Notes under the pieces: generated by a model
Database searches by the model: none
Told to the model about the DNA's origin: nothing
Seen by the model: the letters and a program-made list of their open reading frames with translations, nothing else
Made by a program: the position numbers and the translations under genes
In this document: in pieces, positions 1 through 6,019 of the stretch
Layout: the number at the start of each line of letters is the position of its first letter
How positions within the stretch are numbered: position 1 is the stretch's first letter
DNA from: Fimbriimonadaceae bacterium
GTDB taxonomy: Bacteria; Armatimonadota; Fimbriimonadia; Fimbriimonadales; Fimbriimonadaceae
Reading direction: 5' to 3'
DNA length: 6,654 nucleotides
NCBI GenBank assembly: GCA_022402505.1
Contig: JAKRSE010000351.1
Span: forward strand, 1-6,654

Positions 1-167
1 TCGAGGGCTACGGCTGGGGGATTGCCGCCGACACGGGCGGCCGGATCAAGGGCAACAAGCTGGATGTCTGCATCGAAGAGCGATCCGATGCGCTTCAGTG
101 GGGCCGGCGGAACGTCCGCGTCATCGTCTTCAACCAGAGAATGACCTCCGATCTTCGGCGGAACTGA
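1..167 (+). CDS. 3D-domain protein, C-terminal fragment (5' end outside window)
   Basis: Only the last 54 codons are present, in the frame starting at base 3, ending in TGA at 165-167. The visible peptide contains the end of a 3D domain: GYGWGIAADTGG, then IKGNKLDV, then ALQWGRRNVRVIVF. This matches the pattern of the YabE/RpfB/MltA-type 3D domain (AxDTGGxIKGxxxD followed by A..WGRR.V.V). Two of the three aspartates that name the domain are visible (in ADTGG and KLDV); the first would lie upstream of the window. 3D domains form a small double-psi beta-barrel and occur in secreted or lipid-anchored peptidoglycan-cleaving enzymes, where the aspartates are part of the active site. Any signal peptide or other domain (G5, LysM, SLT) is off the left edge, so the full protein type cannot be decided. 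The stop codon is one base before the rsmA start, which implies co-transcription. A 3D-domain gene near rsmA recalls the yabE-rnmV-ksgA order of Bacillus, here without rnmV between them. Confidence 0.85.
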   Translation, partial: EGYGWGIAADTGGRIKGNKLDVCIEERSDALQWGRRNVRVIVFNQRMTSDLRRN

Positions 168-168
168 C

Positions 169-930
169 GTGGGCGGACTGCGGCCCCGCAAAGAGCTGGG
201 GCAGCACTTTCTCCGATCGGACTCTGTGATCCGCCAGATCCTGGCGGCGGCCGATGGCCTGGCCGGCGTTCTGGAAATCGGTCCGGGGCCGGGAATTCTC
301 ACTCAGGGCCTGGCGGCTCGATCGACCGTGATCGCCTTGGAGCTGGACGACCGGCTTGCCGAGGAGGCCGCCCGGGTGGCTCCGAAGGCCAGGATTCTGC
401 GTCAGGATGCCCTCCAGGCCGACTGGGCCGCACTCCTTGGCGAGCTCCCGCAGCCTTGCGGCATCGTCTCCAACATGCCCTACCAGATTTCGGCGCAGCT
501 GCTGGTCCGAACCGCCGACTGTGCCGGATTGATCGACCGCGCCGTCCTGATGATGCAGAAGGAGGTCGGGGAGAAGCTTCTGGCTCTCCCGGGAGACTCG
601 CGGCGGGGTTCGCTCTCGGTCTGGATCCAGGCCTGCTTCACGCTCCAACGGGTCTGCTCCGTGCCTCCCGGCGCCTTTCGGCCTCCGCCGAAGGTCGATT
701 CGTTGGTGTTGCGCCTGACGCCGCGGGCGGAGCCGGCTTGGACGAGTCGAGAGCAGTCCCTTGTTCGGAGGGCCTTCAGTCGTCCACTGAAGACTTTGGG
801 CAACAATCTCAAGCAGGAGGTCGTGGATTGGGAGGCAGCGGACGTCTCGCCTGGCTCACGACCTCACCAACTGGTGGAGGAAGAGTGGAAGCGGCTGATC
901 GCGGCGTGGTCGAATTCACCGAATGGTTGA
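169..930 (+). CDS. rsmA: 16S rRNA (adenine1518-N6/adenine1519-N6)-dimethyltransferase RsmA
   Basis: This 253-residue protein is the KsgA/RsmA family methyltransferase, which uses S-adenosylmethionine to dimethylate two adjacent adenines in the 3' terminal helix of 16S rRNA late in small-subunit assembly. It is slightly shorter than the E. coli enzyme (273). Seen in order: the N-terminal family block RPRKELGQHFL (residues 5-15), SAM motif I LEIGPGPGILT (35-45), the acidic ELD after the next strand (58-60), RQDAL (79-82 region), catalytic motif IV NMPY (102-105; usually NLPY), and the C-terminal FRPPPKVDS block (170-178). The helical C-terminal domain follows; its usual RRKTL.N.L segment reads RPLKTLGNNL (205-214), a mild deviation. 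The GTG start at 169 lies one base after the upstream TGA; no strong ribosome site precedes it (only GGCGGA), so translational coupling is likely. The last 25 bases overlap queG. The identification is firm; only the exact start is open. Confidence 0.96.
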   Translation: MGGLRPRKELGQHFLRSDSVIRQILAAADGLAGVLEIGPGPGILTQGLAARSTVIALELDDRLAEEAARVAPKARILRQDALQADWAALLGELPQPCGIVSNMPYQISAQLLVRTADCAGLIDRAVLMMQKEVGEKLLALPGDSRRGSLSVWIQACFTLQRVCSVPPGAFRPPPKVDSLVLRLTPRAEPAWTSREQSLVRRAFSRPLKTLGNNLKQEVVDWEAADVSPGSRPHQLVEEEWKRLIAAWSNSPNG

Positions 931-1892
931 AATCTCAGGCTCTCGAGTCGGGATTCCAGTCTGCCGGGGCCGTCGCTGCCGGGCCGGCGCGCACCTGGGA
1001 GAGCTACTCTCGATGGGTGGAAGAGGGCAACCACGGCCATCTCGCCTACCTGGCGGAGCAGAGAGATCTCAAGCGGAACCTGGACGCACTGCTGTCTGGG
1101 GCTGAGTCGGTCCTGGCGGTCGCCTTGAACTACAACCAAATGGTGGATCGAACCCCGGGCCGTCCGTGGATCGCCCGGTATGCGCTGGGGCGGGACTATC
1201 ACAAGGTGATTCGTAGCCGGCTTCGGCGCATCGGCCGTCTGGCCGAAGAACGATCTCCCGGACTCCGTTGGCGAGTGGCGGTGGATTCGGCGCCGCTTTT
1301 GGAGAGGGAATGGGCTCAGCGGGCGGGCCTTGGCTGGCCGGGGAAGAACACGTGCCTGATCGACTCTCGTCGCGGCAGCTTCTTCGTCCTCGGATTTCTG
1401 ATTCTCTCGCATCCCCTTGTCCCGGATCAACCATCTGGTGGGGGATGCGGCACCTGCCGACTCTGCATCGACGCCTGCCCCACCGGCGCGATTCATCCAT
1501 TTGGTGAAACCTGGAAGGTCGACGCCCGACTCTGCCTGAGCACGTGGAACATCGAGCACAAGGGCGAGATTCCGGCCGAGATTGCCGACACCATGGGGAA
1601 CTGGACCTTCGGCTGCGACGTCTGCCAGGAGGTCTGTCCCTTCAACCATCCCCGACCGTCTCAGCCGGATCGGGCAGTGGTGACTGATGATCCTGAGGTG
1701 GCCGCTGATCGAACCTGGCCGGACCTTCATCACTTGGCCGGGATCAGCGAAGAGGATTGGGATCGACTGACCAGAGGCTCGGCAGTGCGACGGGTCGGCT
1801 GGAAAGGCCTTCAGCGGAACGCCTTGATCAACCTGCAGAACCAGAGGGGCAGGGGCGGCGGCGAATCTCCAAAGCCGCCTGGTACCGGTTGA
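906..1892 (+). CDS. queG: Epoxyqueuosine reductase QueG
   Basis: QueG catalyses the last step of queuosine synthesis, reducing epoxyqueuosine to queuosine at wobble position 34 of tRNAs Asp, Asn, His and Tyr, using cobalamin and two [4Fe-4S] clusters in the cytoplasm. With the GTG start at 906 the protein has 328 residues. Visible motifs: RVAVDSAPLLER (123-134) with the conserved Asp127 thought to act in catalysis, GWPGKNT (143-149), a ferredoxin-like CGTCRLCIDACP (Cys181, 184, 187, 191), CLSTWNIEHKG with Cys210 (210-220), and CDVCQEVCP (Cys237, 240, 244). That gives the eight cysteines expected for two clusters. The GTG at 906 puts the first helix and SGFQSAGAV at the usual distance; an in-frame GTG at 885 close behind a GGAGGAA is an alternative that adds seven residues. 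The family core ends near ALINLQN (311); the last 17 residues are a low-complexity tail that overlaps glgA on the other strand. There is no C-terminal HEAT-repeat extension. The gene overlaps rsmA by 25 bases. Confidence 0.95.
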   Translation: MVEFTEWLKSQALESGFQSAGAVAAGPARTWESYSRWVEEGNHGHLAYLAEQRDLKRNLDALLSGAESVLAVALNYNQMVDRTPGRPWIARYALGRDYHKVIRSRLRRIGRLAEERSPGLRWRVAVDSAPLLEREWAQRAGLGWPGKNTCLIDSRRGSFFVLGFLILSHPLVPDQPSGGGCGTCRLCIDACPTGAIHPFGETWKVDARLCLSTWNIEHKGEIPAEIADTMGNWTFGCDVCQEVCPFNHPRPSQPDRAVVTDDPEVAADRTWPDLHHLAGISEEDWDRLTRGSAVRRVGWKGLQRNALINLQNQRGRGGGESPKPPGTG

Positions 1893-3240
1893 GATACGTC
1901 ATGGCGGGGGCCTCCCAGCTCCAGTCTTGCGCGGCCGCGCTTGCCACCATTCTCTGCCAGTGAACCGGTTGGTGGAACATTTGCACCATATGGTGAAACT
2001 CGGACAGCAGAGCTTCTGGCAGGGCGGCTTCAAACAGGAAGCCCGTCTCGTTTCGCCGAATCGTCTCCCGCAGACCGCCCGTCGCACGGCCCAAGGGGAG
2101 CGTCCCATGCTTCATCGCGATCATCTGACCCAGGCCGCACGGTTCGAACAGGCTGGGCATGAGAAAGCAGTCGCTTCCCGCATAGATGAGGTCGGCGAGC
2201 GACGGGTCGAAGTCCTCGCAGAAGGCGACTCTTCCAGGATTCCGATCGCGAATGGCCCGCAACTCACCCGCCAGCCAGAGATCTCCCTGCGCCTGGATGA
2301 CGATCCCGGCCGATTTCGCCATTTGGTCGAGGATCGGCAGGAGGAGTCCGAAACCCTTTTGGGGCGTCAATCGCGCGACGACTCCGCAGAGAGGTTCGGA
2401 ATCCAAGAGAGTCAAGCCGACCCGCTCCAGCAGTTTTTGCCTGAAAGATCGCTTGAGGCTGAGGTCGGGGGCATCGATCTTCGGAAGACCATTTCGGACT
2501 CCGAAGAAACGTTCCTCGCCCTTCAGATGGCGAAAGAAGCCGTGGAGCATCGGGCTTCCATCCGGCGTGGTCAGCTCTTCGGCGTAGGTTTCGGAAACCG
2601 TTCCCGCCATGTCGCTGAACCGGCACCCCGCCTTCAGAAAGTTCACCGAACCGAACGCTTCCACCGCCTCATGGTGAAACAGGCTGCGGCTGAGGCCGGC
2701 CCGATCCAGGATCTCGATTCCGAACGGCCCCTGGTGCGCTTCATTGTGGATCGTGAACATCGCGGCGGTCCGGCCCCAAGTGCGCTCTTCTGCGTGACGG
2801 AGAAAGACGGGCACAAAGCCGGAGTGCCAATCGTGGGCGTGGACGACGTCCGGAATCCAGCCCAGTGTTTCGGCAACCCGGACCAGGGAGGCCGAATAGA
2901 GAAGCCAATCGTCCACCGTGGCCGAGTAGATCCGATTCCGCCGGTCGATCCGCCCGAACCGATGGTCCGGATCGATCAGCCAGAGCCGAAACCCGCCAAG
3001 GTCCGCCGACCAGCAGGCCACCGAGTGGCGCCGTTCCTGCCCCAGCCAGACTTCCGTCTCCTGCGGCGGGCCGATGATCTGGTTCGCAAGGGCCTCGCGG
3101 AGGAAGCCGTAGGCGGGAACAGCCACGACCGATTCCACGCCGAGGCTGCGCAGGGCGGCCGGCAGGGCTGCCGCAACGTCGCCGAGCCCGCCCACCTTGG
3201 CGTGGGGGGCGAGCTCGGCGGTCGCGTGCAGGACCTTCAT
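1828..3240 (-). CDS. glgA: Glycogen synthase (GT5 family, ADP-glucose type)
   Basis: This 470-residue protein is a GT5 glycogen/starch synthase, which adds glucose from ADP-glucose to the non-reducing end of an alpha-1,4-glucan; E. coli GlgA has 477 residues. The ATG at 3240 begins MKVLHATAEL, directly followed by the donor-binding KVGGLGDV (15-22). Other landmarks are HAHDWHSGFVPVFL (134-147), TIHNEAHQG (163-171; usually HNLAYQG), FLKAG (201-205), TVSETYAEEL (214-223), ARLTPQKG with Arg290 and Lys295, and FEPCGL (365-370) with the conserved glutamate, then GTLPLGRATGGL (379-390). The linker between the two Rossmann domains is shorter than in E. coli: NGLPKID replaces the usual NGID/NGVD segment and the W.P..D motif is absent. 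Translation is probably coupled to the thiolase through TGATG, since no clear ribosome site is visible. The C-terminal tail after YQAAL overlaps queG in the opposite direction. In-frame codons upstream of 3240 run through the thiolase gene and show no family similarity, so the start is secure. Confidence 0.95.
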   Translation of the reverse strand: MKVLHATAELAPHAKVGGLGDVAAALPAALRSLGVESVVAVPAYGFLREALANQIIGPPQETEVWLGQERRHSVACWSADLGGFRLWLIDPDHRFGRIDRRNRIYSATVDDWLLYSASLVRVAETLGWIPDVVHAHDWHSGFVPVFLRHAEERTWGRTAAMFTIHNEAHQGPFGIEILDRAGLSRSLFHHEAVEAFGSVNFLKAGCRFSDMAGTVSETYAEELTTPDGSPMLHGFFRHLKGEERFFGVRNGLPKIDAPDLSLKRSFRQKLLERVGLTLLDSEPLCGVVARLTPQKGFGLLLPILDQMAKSAGIVIQAQGDLWLAGELRAIRDRNPGRVAFCEDFDPSLADLIYAGSDCFLMPSLFEPCGLGQMIAMKHGTLPLGRATGGLRETIRRNETGFLFEAALPEALLSEFHHMVQMFHQPVHWQRMVASAAAQDWSWEAPAMTYLNRYQAALEIRRRPCPSGSAG

Positions 3241-4403
3241 CAGACTTCGACCAGGACGGCAGTGGCCTCGCCTCCGCCGATGCAGGGGGTGCAGATCGCC
3301 CGCCCGCCCCCGCGCCGCCGCAGTTCCATCAGCGCCGTCAGGATCAGGCGGGTGCCGGTCATTCCGATCGGGTGGCCGAGCGAGACGGCGCCTCCGTTCA
3401 CGTTCAGCCGCTCCCGCGGGATGCCGACCTGATCCGCGGCATGCATGGCGACGACGCTGAAGGCTTCGTTCACCTCGAACAGGTCGATGTCCGCCACCGT
3501 CAGGCCCTGCCGGGAGAGCAGGAGTTGAATCGCTGCTGCCGGGGCGGTGGTGAACCACTTCGGTTCCTGGGCGACCTGGACCGCTCCGAGCAGCCGTCCC
3601 AGAACCGGTCGTCCCTCCGTCGTCTCTTCGGAACTCAGAATGAGGGCGGCGGCTCCGTCGTTGATCGAACTCGCGTTGCCGGCGGTCGTGACCCCCTCCT
3701 TGCCGAAGGCCGGCCGCAGAGAGTCGAGTCGGGAAACGTCTCCCCGCCCCGGCTCTTCATCCAGGGCAACCTCCAGGGGGTCACCGCGCCGCTGGGGCAC
3801 CGAGACCGGGCTGATCTCTTCGGCAAGCAGGCCGGCCGCCTGGGCGTCCACGGCCCGGCGATAGCTCTCGGCGGCATAGGCGTCCACCGCCTCCCGATCG
3901 TAGCCGTGCTCGCGGGCGCAGAGGTCGCCGCATCCTCCCATGTGGACGTTGTCGTAGGGGTCCCACAGGCCGTCGTGGATCATCGAGTCGAGAACCTGGG
4001 CGTGGCCCATCCGGAAGCCGTTCCGACCCGCCGGAAGCAGGTAGGGCGCCCCGCTCATGGACTCCATGCCGCCCGCCGCGATCACCGAGGCGTCGCCCGC
4101 ACGGATCGCCTGAGCAGCCATCATCACCGTCTTCATCCCGCTGCCGCAGACTTTGTTGATCGTGGTGCAGGGGGTCGAGTCGGCGAGTCCTGCGCCACGG
4201 GCTGCCTGCCGTGCCGGAGCCTGGCCCAGTCCGCCGGTCAGGACGCACCCCATCAGAACCTCGTCCACCGCTTCGACCTGGGAACGGTCGAGGGCGGCCC
4301 GGAGCGCGGCGGCGCCCAGCTGAGGGGCGGAAAGCGAAGAGAGGGAGCCTTGAAAGGCTCCGATCGGGGTTCGGGCTCCGCCCAGGATCACCACGCTGTG
4401 CAC
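3240..4403 (-). CDS. Thiolase, acetyl-CoA C-acetyltransferase type
   Basis: This is a 387-residue thiolase, close to the usual 390-395. It either condenses two acetyl-CoA to acetoacetyl-CoA or runs the reverse cleavage. All catalytic elements are present: nucleophile Cys86 in NKVCGSGMK, Asn312 in FEVNEAF, His344 in SLGHPIG, and Cys374 in CTPCIGGG. GGMESMSGAPY (111-121) and PKWFTTAP (281-288) are also family-typical. I chose the GTG at 4403 because MHSVVILGGARTPIG then has the standard spacing to ARTPIG; GTG at 4394 is an alternative that has GGTGGGG about eight bases ahead. Codons further upstream (to 4559) are in frame but show no thiolase similarity and run into the HTH gene. The gene is followed by glgA with a one-base overlap. 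Biosynthetic use (polyhydroxyalkanoate, mevalonate, butanoyl routes) and beta-oxidation cannot be told apart, because no reductase, hydratase or polymerase gene is in view. For that reason I give no symbol. Confidence 0.95.
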   Translation of the reverse strand: MHSVVILGGARTPIGAFQGSLSSLSAPQLGAAALRAALDRSQVEAVDEVLMGCVLTGGLGQAPARQAARGAGLADSTPCTTINKVCGSGMKTVMMAAQAIRAGDASVIAAGGMESMSGAPYLLPAGRNGFRMGHAQVLDSMIHDGLWDPYDNVHMGGCGDLCAREHGYDREAVDAYAAESYRRAVDAQAAGLLAEEISPVSVPQRRGDPLEVALDEEPGRGDVSRLDSLRPAFGKEGVTTAGNASSINDGAAALILSSEETTEGRPVLGRLLGAVQVAQEPKWFTTAPAAAIQLLLSRQGLTVADIDLFEVNEAFSVVAMHAADQVGIPRERLNVNGGAVSLGHPIGMTGTRLILTALMELRRRGGGRAICTPCIGGGEATAVLVEV

Positions 4404-4436
4404 CCCACCAGAATACCGACGCTGAAAAGCCGCAAC

Positions 4437-4463
4437 CCCGACCTCTCGCGAAGAGATGTCGGG
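4437..4463 (-). terminator. Hairpin in the spacer before the thiolase; possible terminator or leader structure
   Basis: The outer arms CCCGAC (4437-4442) and GTCGGG (4458-4463) are perfect complements, as are the inner arms TCTC (4444-4447) and GAGA (4453-4456), with a single C/T mismatch between them and a five-base loop. This is a ten-pair stem. On the minus strand it follows the HTH gene and is followed by GGTTGCGGCTTTTCAG, so the T-run is short and about seven bases late. It could be a weak intrinsic terminator for the HTH gene, or a structure in the 5' leader of the thiolase-glgA transcript. Confidence 0.35.
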
Positions 4464-4473
4464 ATCGCTTGGT

Positions 4474-4511
4474 CCGATCGGGTTCCAGGGGCCATCCGGT
4501 CCCCGAATCGG
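4474..4511 (-). repeat. Interrupted inverted repeat just after the HTH gene stop
   Basis: CCGATCGGG (4474-4482) pairs with CCCGAATCGG (4502-4511) over nine pairs with one bulged base. The 19 bases between them also contain a smaller GGGGCC/GGTCCCC pairing that would compete with the outer stem. The repeat starts two bases after the stop codon of the HTH gene on the minus strand and has no T-run behind it. It may be a transcript-stabilising or regulatory structure, or an operator-like dyad. GC-rich spacers form such pairings easily, so confidence is limited. Confidence 0.3.
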
Positions 4512-4512
4512 G

Positions 4513-4782
4513 TCATTCTCCGGACTGGCCGAAGAACGGGTCGAACGGGATGAGGCCAAGCCGGCTCGCCATGCGCAGCGCCTGCACCCGGTTCTTCACC
4601 TGGAGCTTGTTGTAGACGTTCGCCAGGTGAAAGTCGACCGTCCGCTTGGAGACGACCATTTTGTCGGCCGCCTCCTGGCTGGAATGGCCCTGAGCAATCA
4701 AGCTCAGCACCCGGACTTCAGTCGGGGTCAGTCTGACCCCTCTCTGAGCCTCATTCCCACGTGATGCATTCGGAACTCCCAT
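4513..4782 (-). CDS. Free-standing LuxR/GerE-type HTH transcriptional regulator
   Basis: This 89-residue protein consists almost entirely of a LuxR/GerE helix-turn-helix domain. The domain runs from LTPTEVRVLSLIAQG (18-32), through SSQEAADKMVVS (34-45), to the recognition helix KRTVDFHLANVYNKL (46-60), ending with NRVQALRMASRLGLI (64-78). These positions match the usual pattern (LT..E.EVL.L...G.S..EIA..L..S..TVK.H..NI..KL...NR..A). There is no receiver, autoinducer-binding or sensor domain and no room for one. The ATG at 4782 is preceded by AAAGGGA about ten bases away, a reasonable ribosome site, and a short polar leader (1-17) comes before the domain. Stand-alone proteins of this kind (GerE-like) bind DNA as dimers and can activate or repress. 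It lies between galK and the thiolase gene on the same strand, so these are candidate targets. No signal input is visible. It is a complete small gene and not a fragment: nothing resembling a receiver domain is encoded in the 98 bases upstream. Confidence 0.88.
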   Translation of the reverse strand: MGVPNASRGNEAQRGVRLTPTEVRVLSLIAQGHSSQEAADKMVVSKRTVDFHLANVYNKLQVKNRVQALRMASRLGLIPFDPFFGQSGE

Positions 4783-4869
4783 TGATGTCTTTCCCTTTGG
4801 TTAGGTTCGCCGCCTGTTGAGTTCCTTCCACACCCGTCCCTGCATTTCACATGGCCGGGAAAAATTCTG

Positions 4870-4907
4870 AAAAAAAGGTGTCAGATGGTCTCGATCGAGG
4901 CTCCATC
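4870..4907 (-). terminator. Weak candidate terminator at the 3' end of galK
   Basis: On the minus strand, arms GATGG and CCATC (4903-4907 with 4884-4888) can pair around the palindrome CTCGATCGAG (4890-4899). A run of seven T follows at 4876-4870, after seven bases that include the galK stop codon. The stem is short and interrupted, and the T-run is too far from it for a textbook intrinsic terminator. The T-run sits in the only A/T-rich stretch of the window. Confidence 0.2.
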
Positions 4908-6008
4908 GGCTGCGTGGCACGGGATGATTGTCGGCTGATAATCGGAAACGGCTCGTCGGAAGGCGGCCACGGCTGCGTCACAGAACTCGCTCAGGCGGAC
5001 CTCCTCGACCAGGGCGACCACGGCCCCGCCGAACCCGGCTCCCGTCAAGCGGGCGCCGAGGCATCCGGGGGCGGAGACCGCCGCCAGGACCATCGCATCC
5101 AGGGCCGGAGTCGAGACGTCGAAGTCGTCGCGGAGCGAGGCATGGCTGCCGGCCATCAATCGCCCGATCTCCGCATCATCCCGAGCCCGAAGAGCCTTCA
5201 CGAAGGAGAGGCAACGGGCGTTCTCGGTGAGGACGTGCCGGGCCCGCCGACGCAGAAGATCGTCGGTCAGCCGGGCCTCGTCTCCGGGGTTCGCATCCCT
5301 GAGCTTGGCCAGGCCGAGTCCGGCGGCTGCGGCCGCCACCGCCTCGGCGCGTCGGCGGTATTCGCCGTCCACCAGCCCGCGCTTCTGGCCCGTGTCGCAG
5401 AGGACGACCGCGAGGCCCGGAGGCAGCGGGACGGCCTCATGCTCCAGGCTGCGAGTGTCCAGCAGCAGAGCGTGCCCGGCAACCCCAAGGGCGCTGGCCG
5501 CCTGGTCCATGATTCCGCAGGGGACGCCGACAAACTCTCGTTCGGCCTTCTGAGCCGCCTTGGCAAGGTCCAGGGCGGAGAGGCCGCGTGCCTCTAGCCG
5601 GTTCCAGACCTGGGCGAAGGCCATCTCGATCGCGGCCGAGCTGCTGACTCCGGCCCCGTCCGGCAGATCGGCGGCGACGGCCGCCTGGATTCCGGTCCGA
5701 GCCGACATCGCCCAGGCCACGCCGGCCGGATAGCCGGTCCAATTTCCGGGCGGCGTCTGGGGATCGAGGTCGGCCAGGGAGACGGCTGGAGCCGGACCCT
5801 TCTCGCGGCTGACCAGATGGAGACGGGAATCCTCCGCCGGGGCGGCCGCCACCCAGACCTCACGGTCGATGGCGCAGGGGAAGACGAACCCGTCGCTGTA
5901 GTCCGTATGCTCGCCCAGCAGGTTGATCCGTCCAGGGCCCCGGCTCAGGAGCGTCGGCTCACGGCGAAAGGTGCTTCGAAAGAGGTCGAGGGCTGCCTCA
6001 CGGGCCAT
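4881..6008 (-). CDS. galK: Galactokinase
   Basis: Galactokinase phosphorylates alpha-D-galactose with ATP to galactose-1-phosphate, the entry step of the Leloir pathway. The 375-residue protein has the usual length and the three GHMP-kinase motifs. These are the galactokinase signature GRINLLGEHTDYSDG (26-40) with Arg27, Glu33 and Asp36 for galactose and catalysis, the ATP-binding LPDGAGVSSSAA (115-126), and LTGAGFGGAVVAL (321-333). GIMDQ (165-169) carries the conserved catalytic Asp168, and the end CHAADGAS (364-371) is also typical. The signature, with its galactose-specific GEHTDY, favours galK over other GHMP kinases such as mevalonate or homoserine kinase. The ATG at 6008 lies 11 bases after the stop of the upstream proteasome gene, with only a weak ribosome site, so it is probably in the same transcript. 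No galT, galE or galM is in the window; the rest of the pathway must be encoded elsewhere or beyond the edge. Confidence 0.96.
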   Translation of the reverse strand: MAREAALDLFRSTFRREPTLLSRGPGRINLLGEHTDYSDGFVFPCAIDREVWVAAAPAEDSRLHLVSREKGPAPAVSLADLDPQTPPGNWTGYPAGVAWAMSARTGIQAAVAADLPDGAGVSSSAAIEMAFAQVWNRLEARGLSALDLAKAAQKAEREFVGVPCGIMDQAASALGVAGHALLLDTRSLEHEAVPLPPGLAVVLCDTGQKRGLVDGEYRRRAEAVAAAAAGLGLAKLRDANPGDEARLTDDLLRRRARHVLTENARCLSFVKALRARDDAEIGRLMAGSHASLRDDFDVSTPALDAMVLAAVSAPGCLGARLTGAGFGGAVVALVEEVRLSEFCDAAVAAFRRAVSDYQPTIIPCHAADGASIETI

Positions 6009-6019
6009 CGATCCGGGTT

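Noticed and set aside
456..905. Long N-terminal extension of queG (150 codons), as a possible fusion
   Set aside because: The extension is the rsmA gene read out of frame, with no motif of its own.
864..1733. A 289-codon open frame on the minus strand, antisense to queG
   Set aside because: It is a shadow of queG with no motifs; the iron-sulfur cysteines and family blocks are on the plus strand.
1927..3432. A 501-codon open frame on the plus strand, antisense to glgA
   Set aside because: The translation is rich in Arg, Pro and Gly, has no recognisable motif, and lies opposite a gene with complete family motifs. It is a by-product of GC-rich codon use.
3241..3558. N-terminal extension of glgA by 106 codons
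   Set aside because: The extension is Arg/Pro-rich, runs out of frame through the thiolase gene, and the ATG at 3240 gives the exact family N-terminus (KVGGLGDV near residue 15).
3372..4553. A 393-codon open frame on the plus strand, antisense to the thiolase
   Set aside because: It has no domain-like pattern and low-complexity composition, and the opposite strand encodes an intact thiolase with all catalytic residues.
4404..4559. N-terminal extension of the thiolase by 52 codons
   Set aside because: It shows no thiolase similarity, crosses two hairpins and enters the HTH gene; the GTG at 4403 gives the usual spacing to ARTPIG.
4783..4880. Sigma-70-type promoter for the HTH gene in the A/T-rich spacer
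   Set aside because: CTGACA and CAGAAT resemble promoter boxes but are only nine bases apart; no properly spaced pair was found.
4851..5597. A 248-codon open frame on the plus strand with an ATG start, antisense to galK
   Set aside because: It has no recognisable domain; galK on the other strand carries all three GHMP motifs over the same bases.
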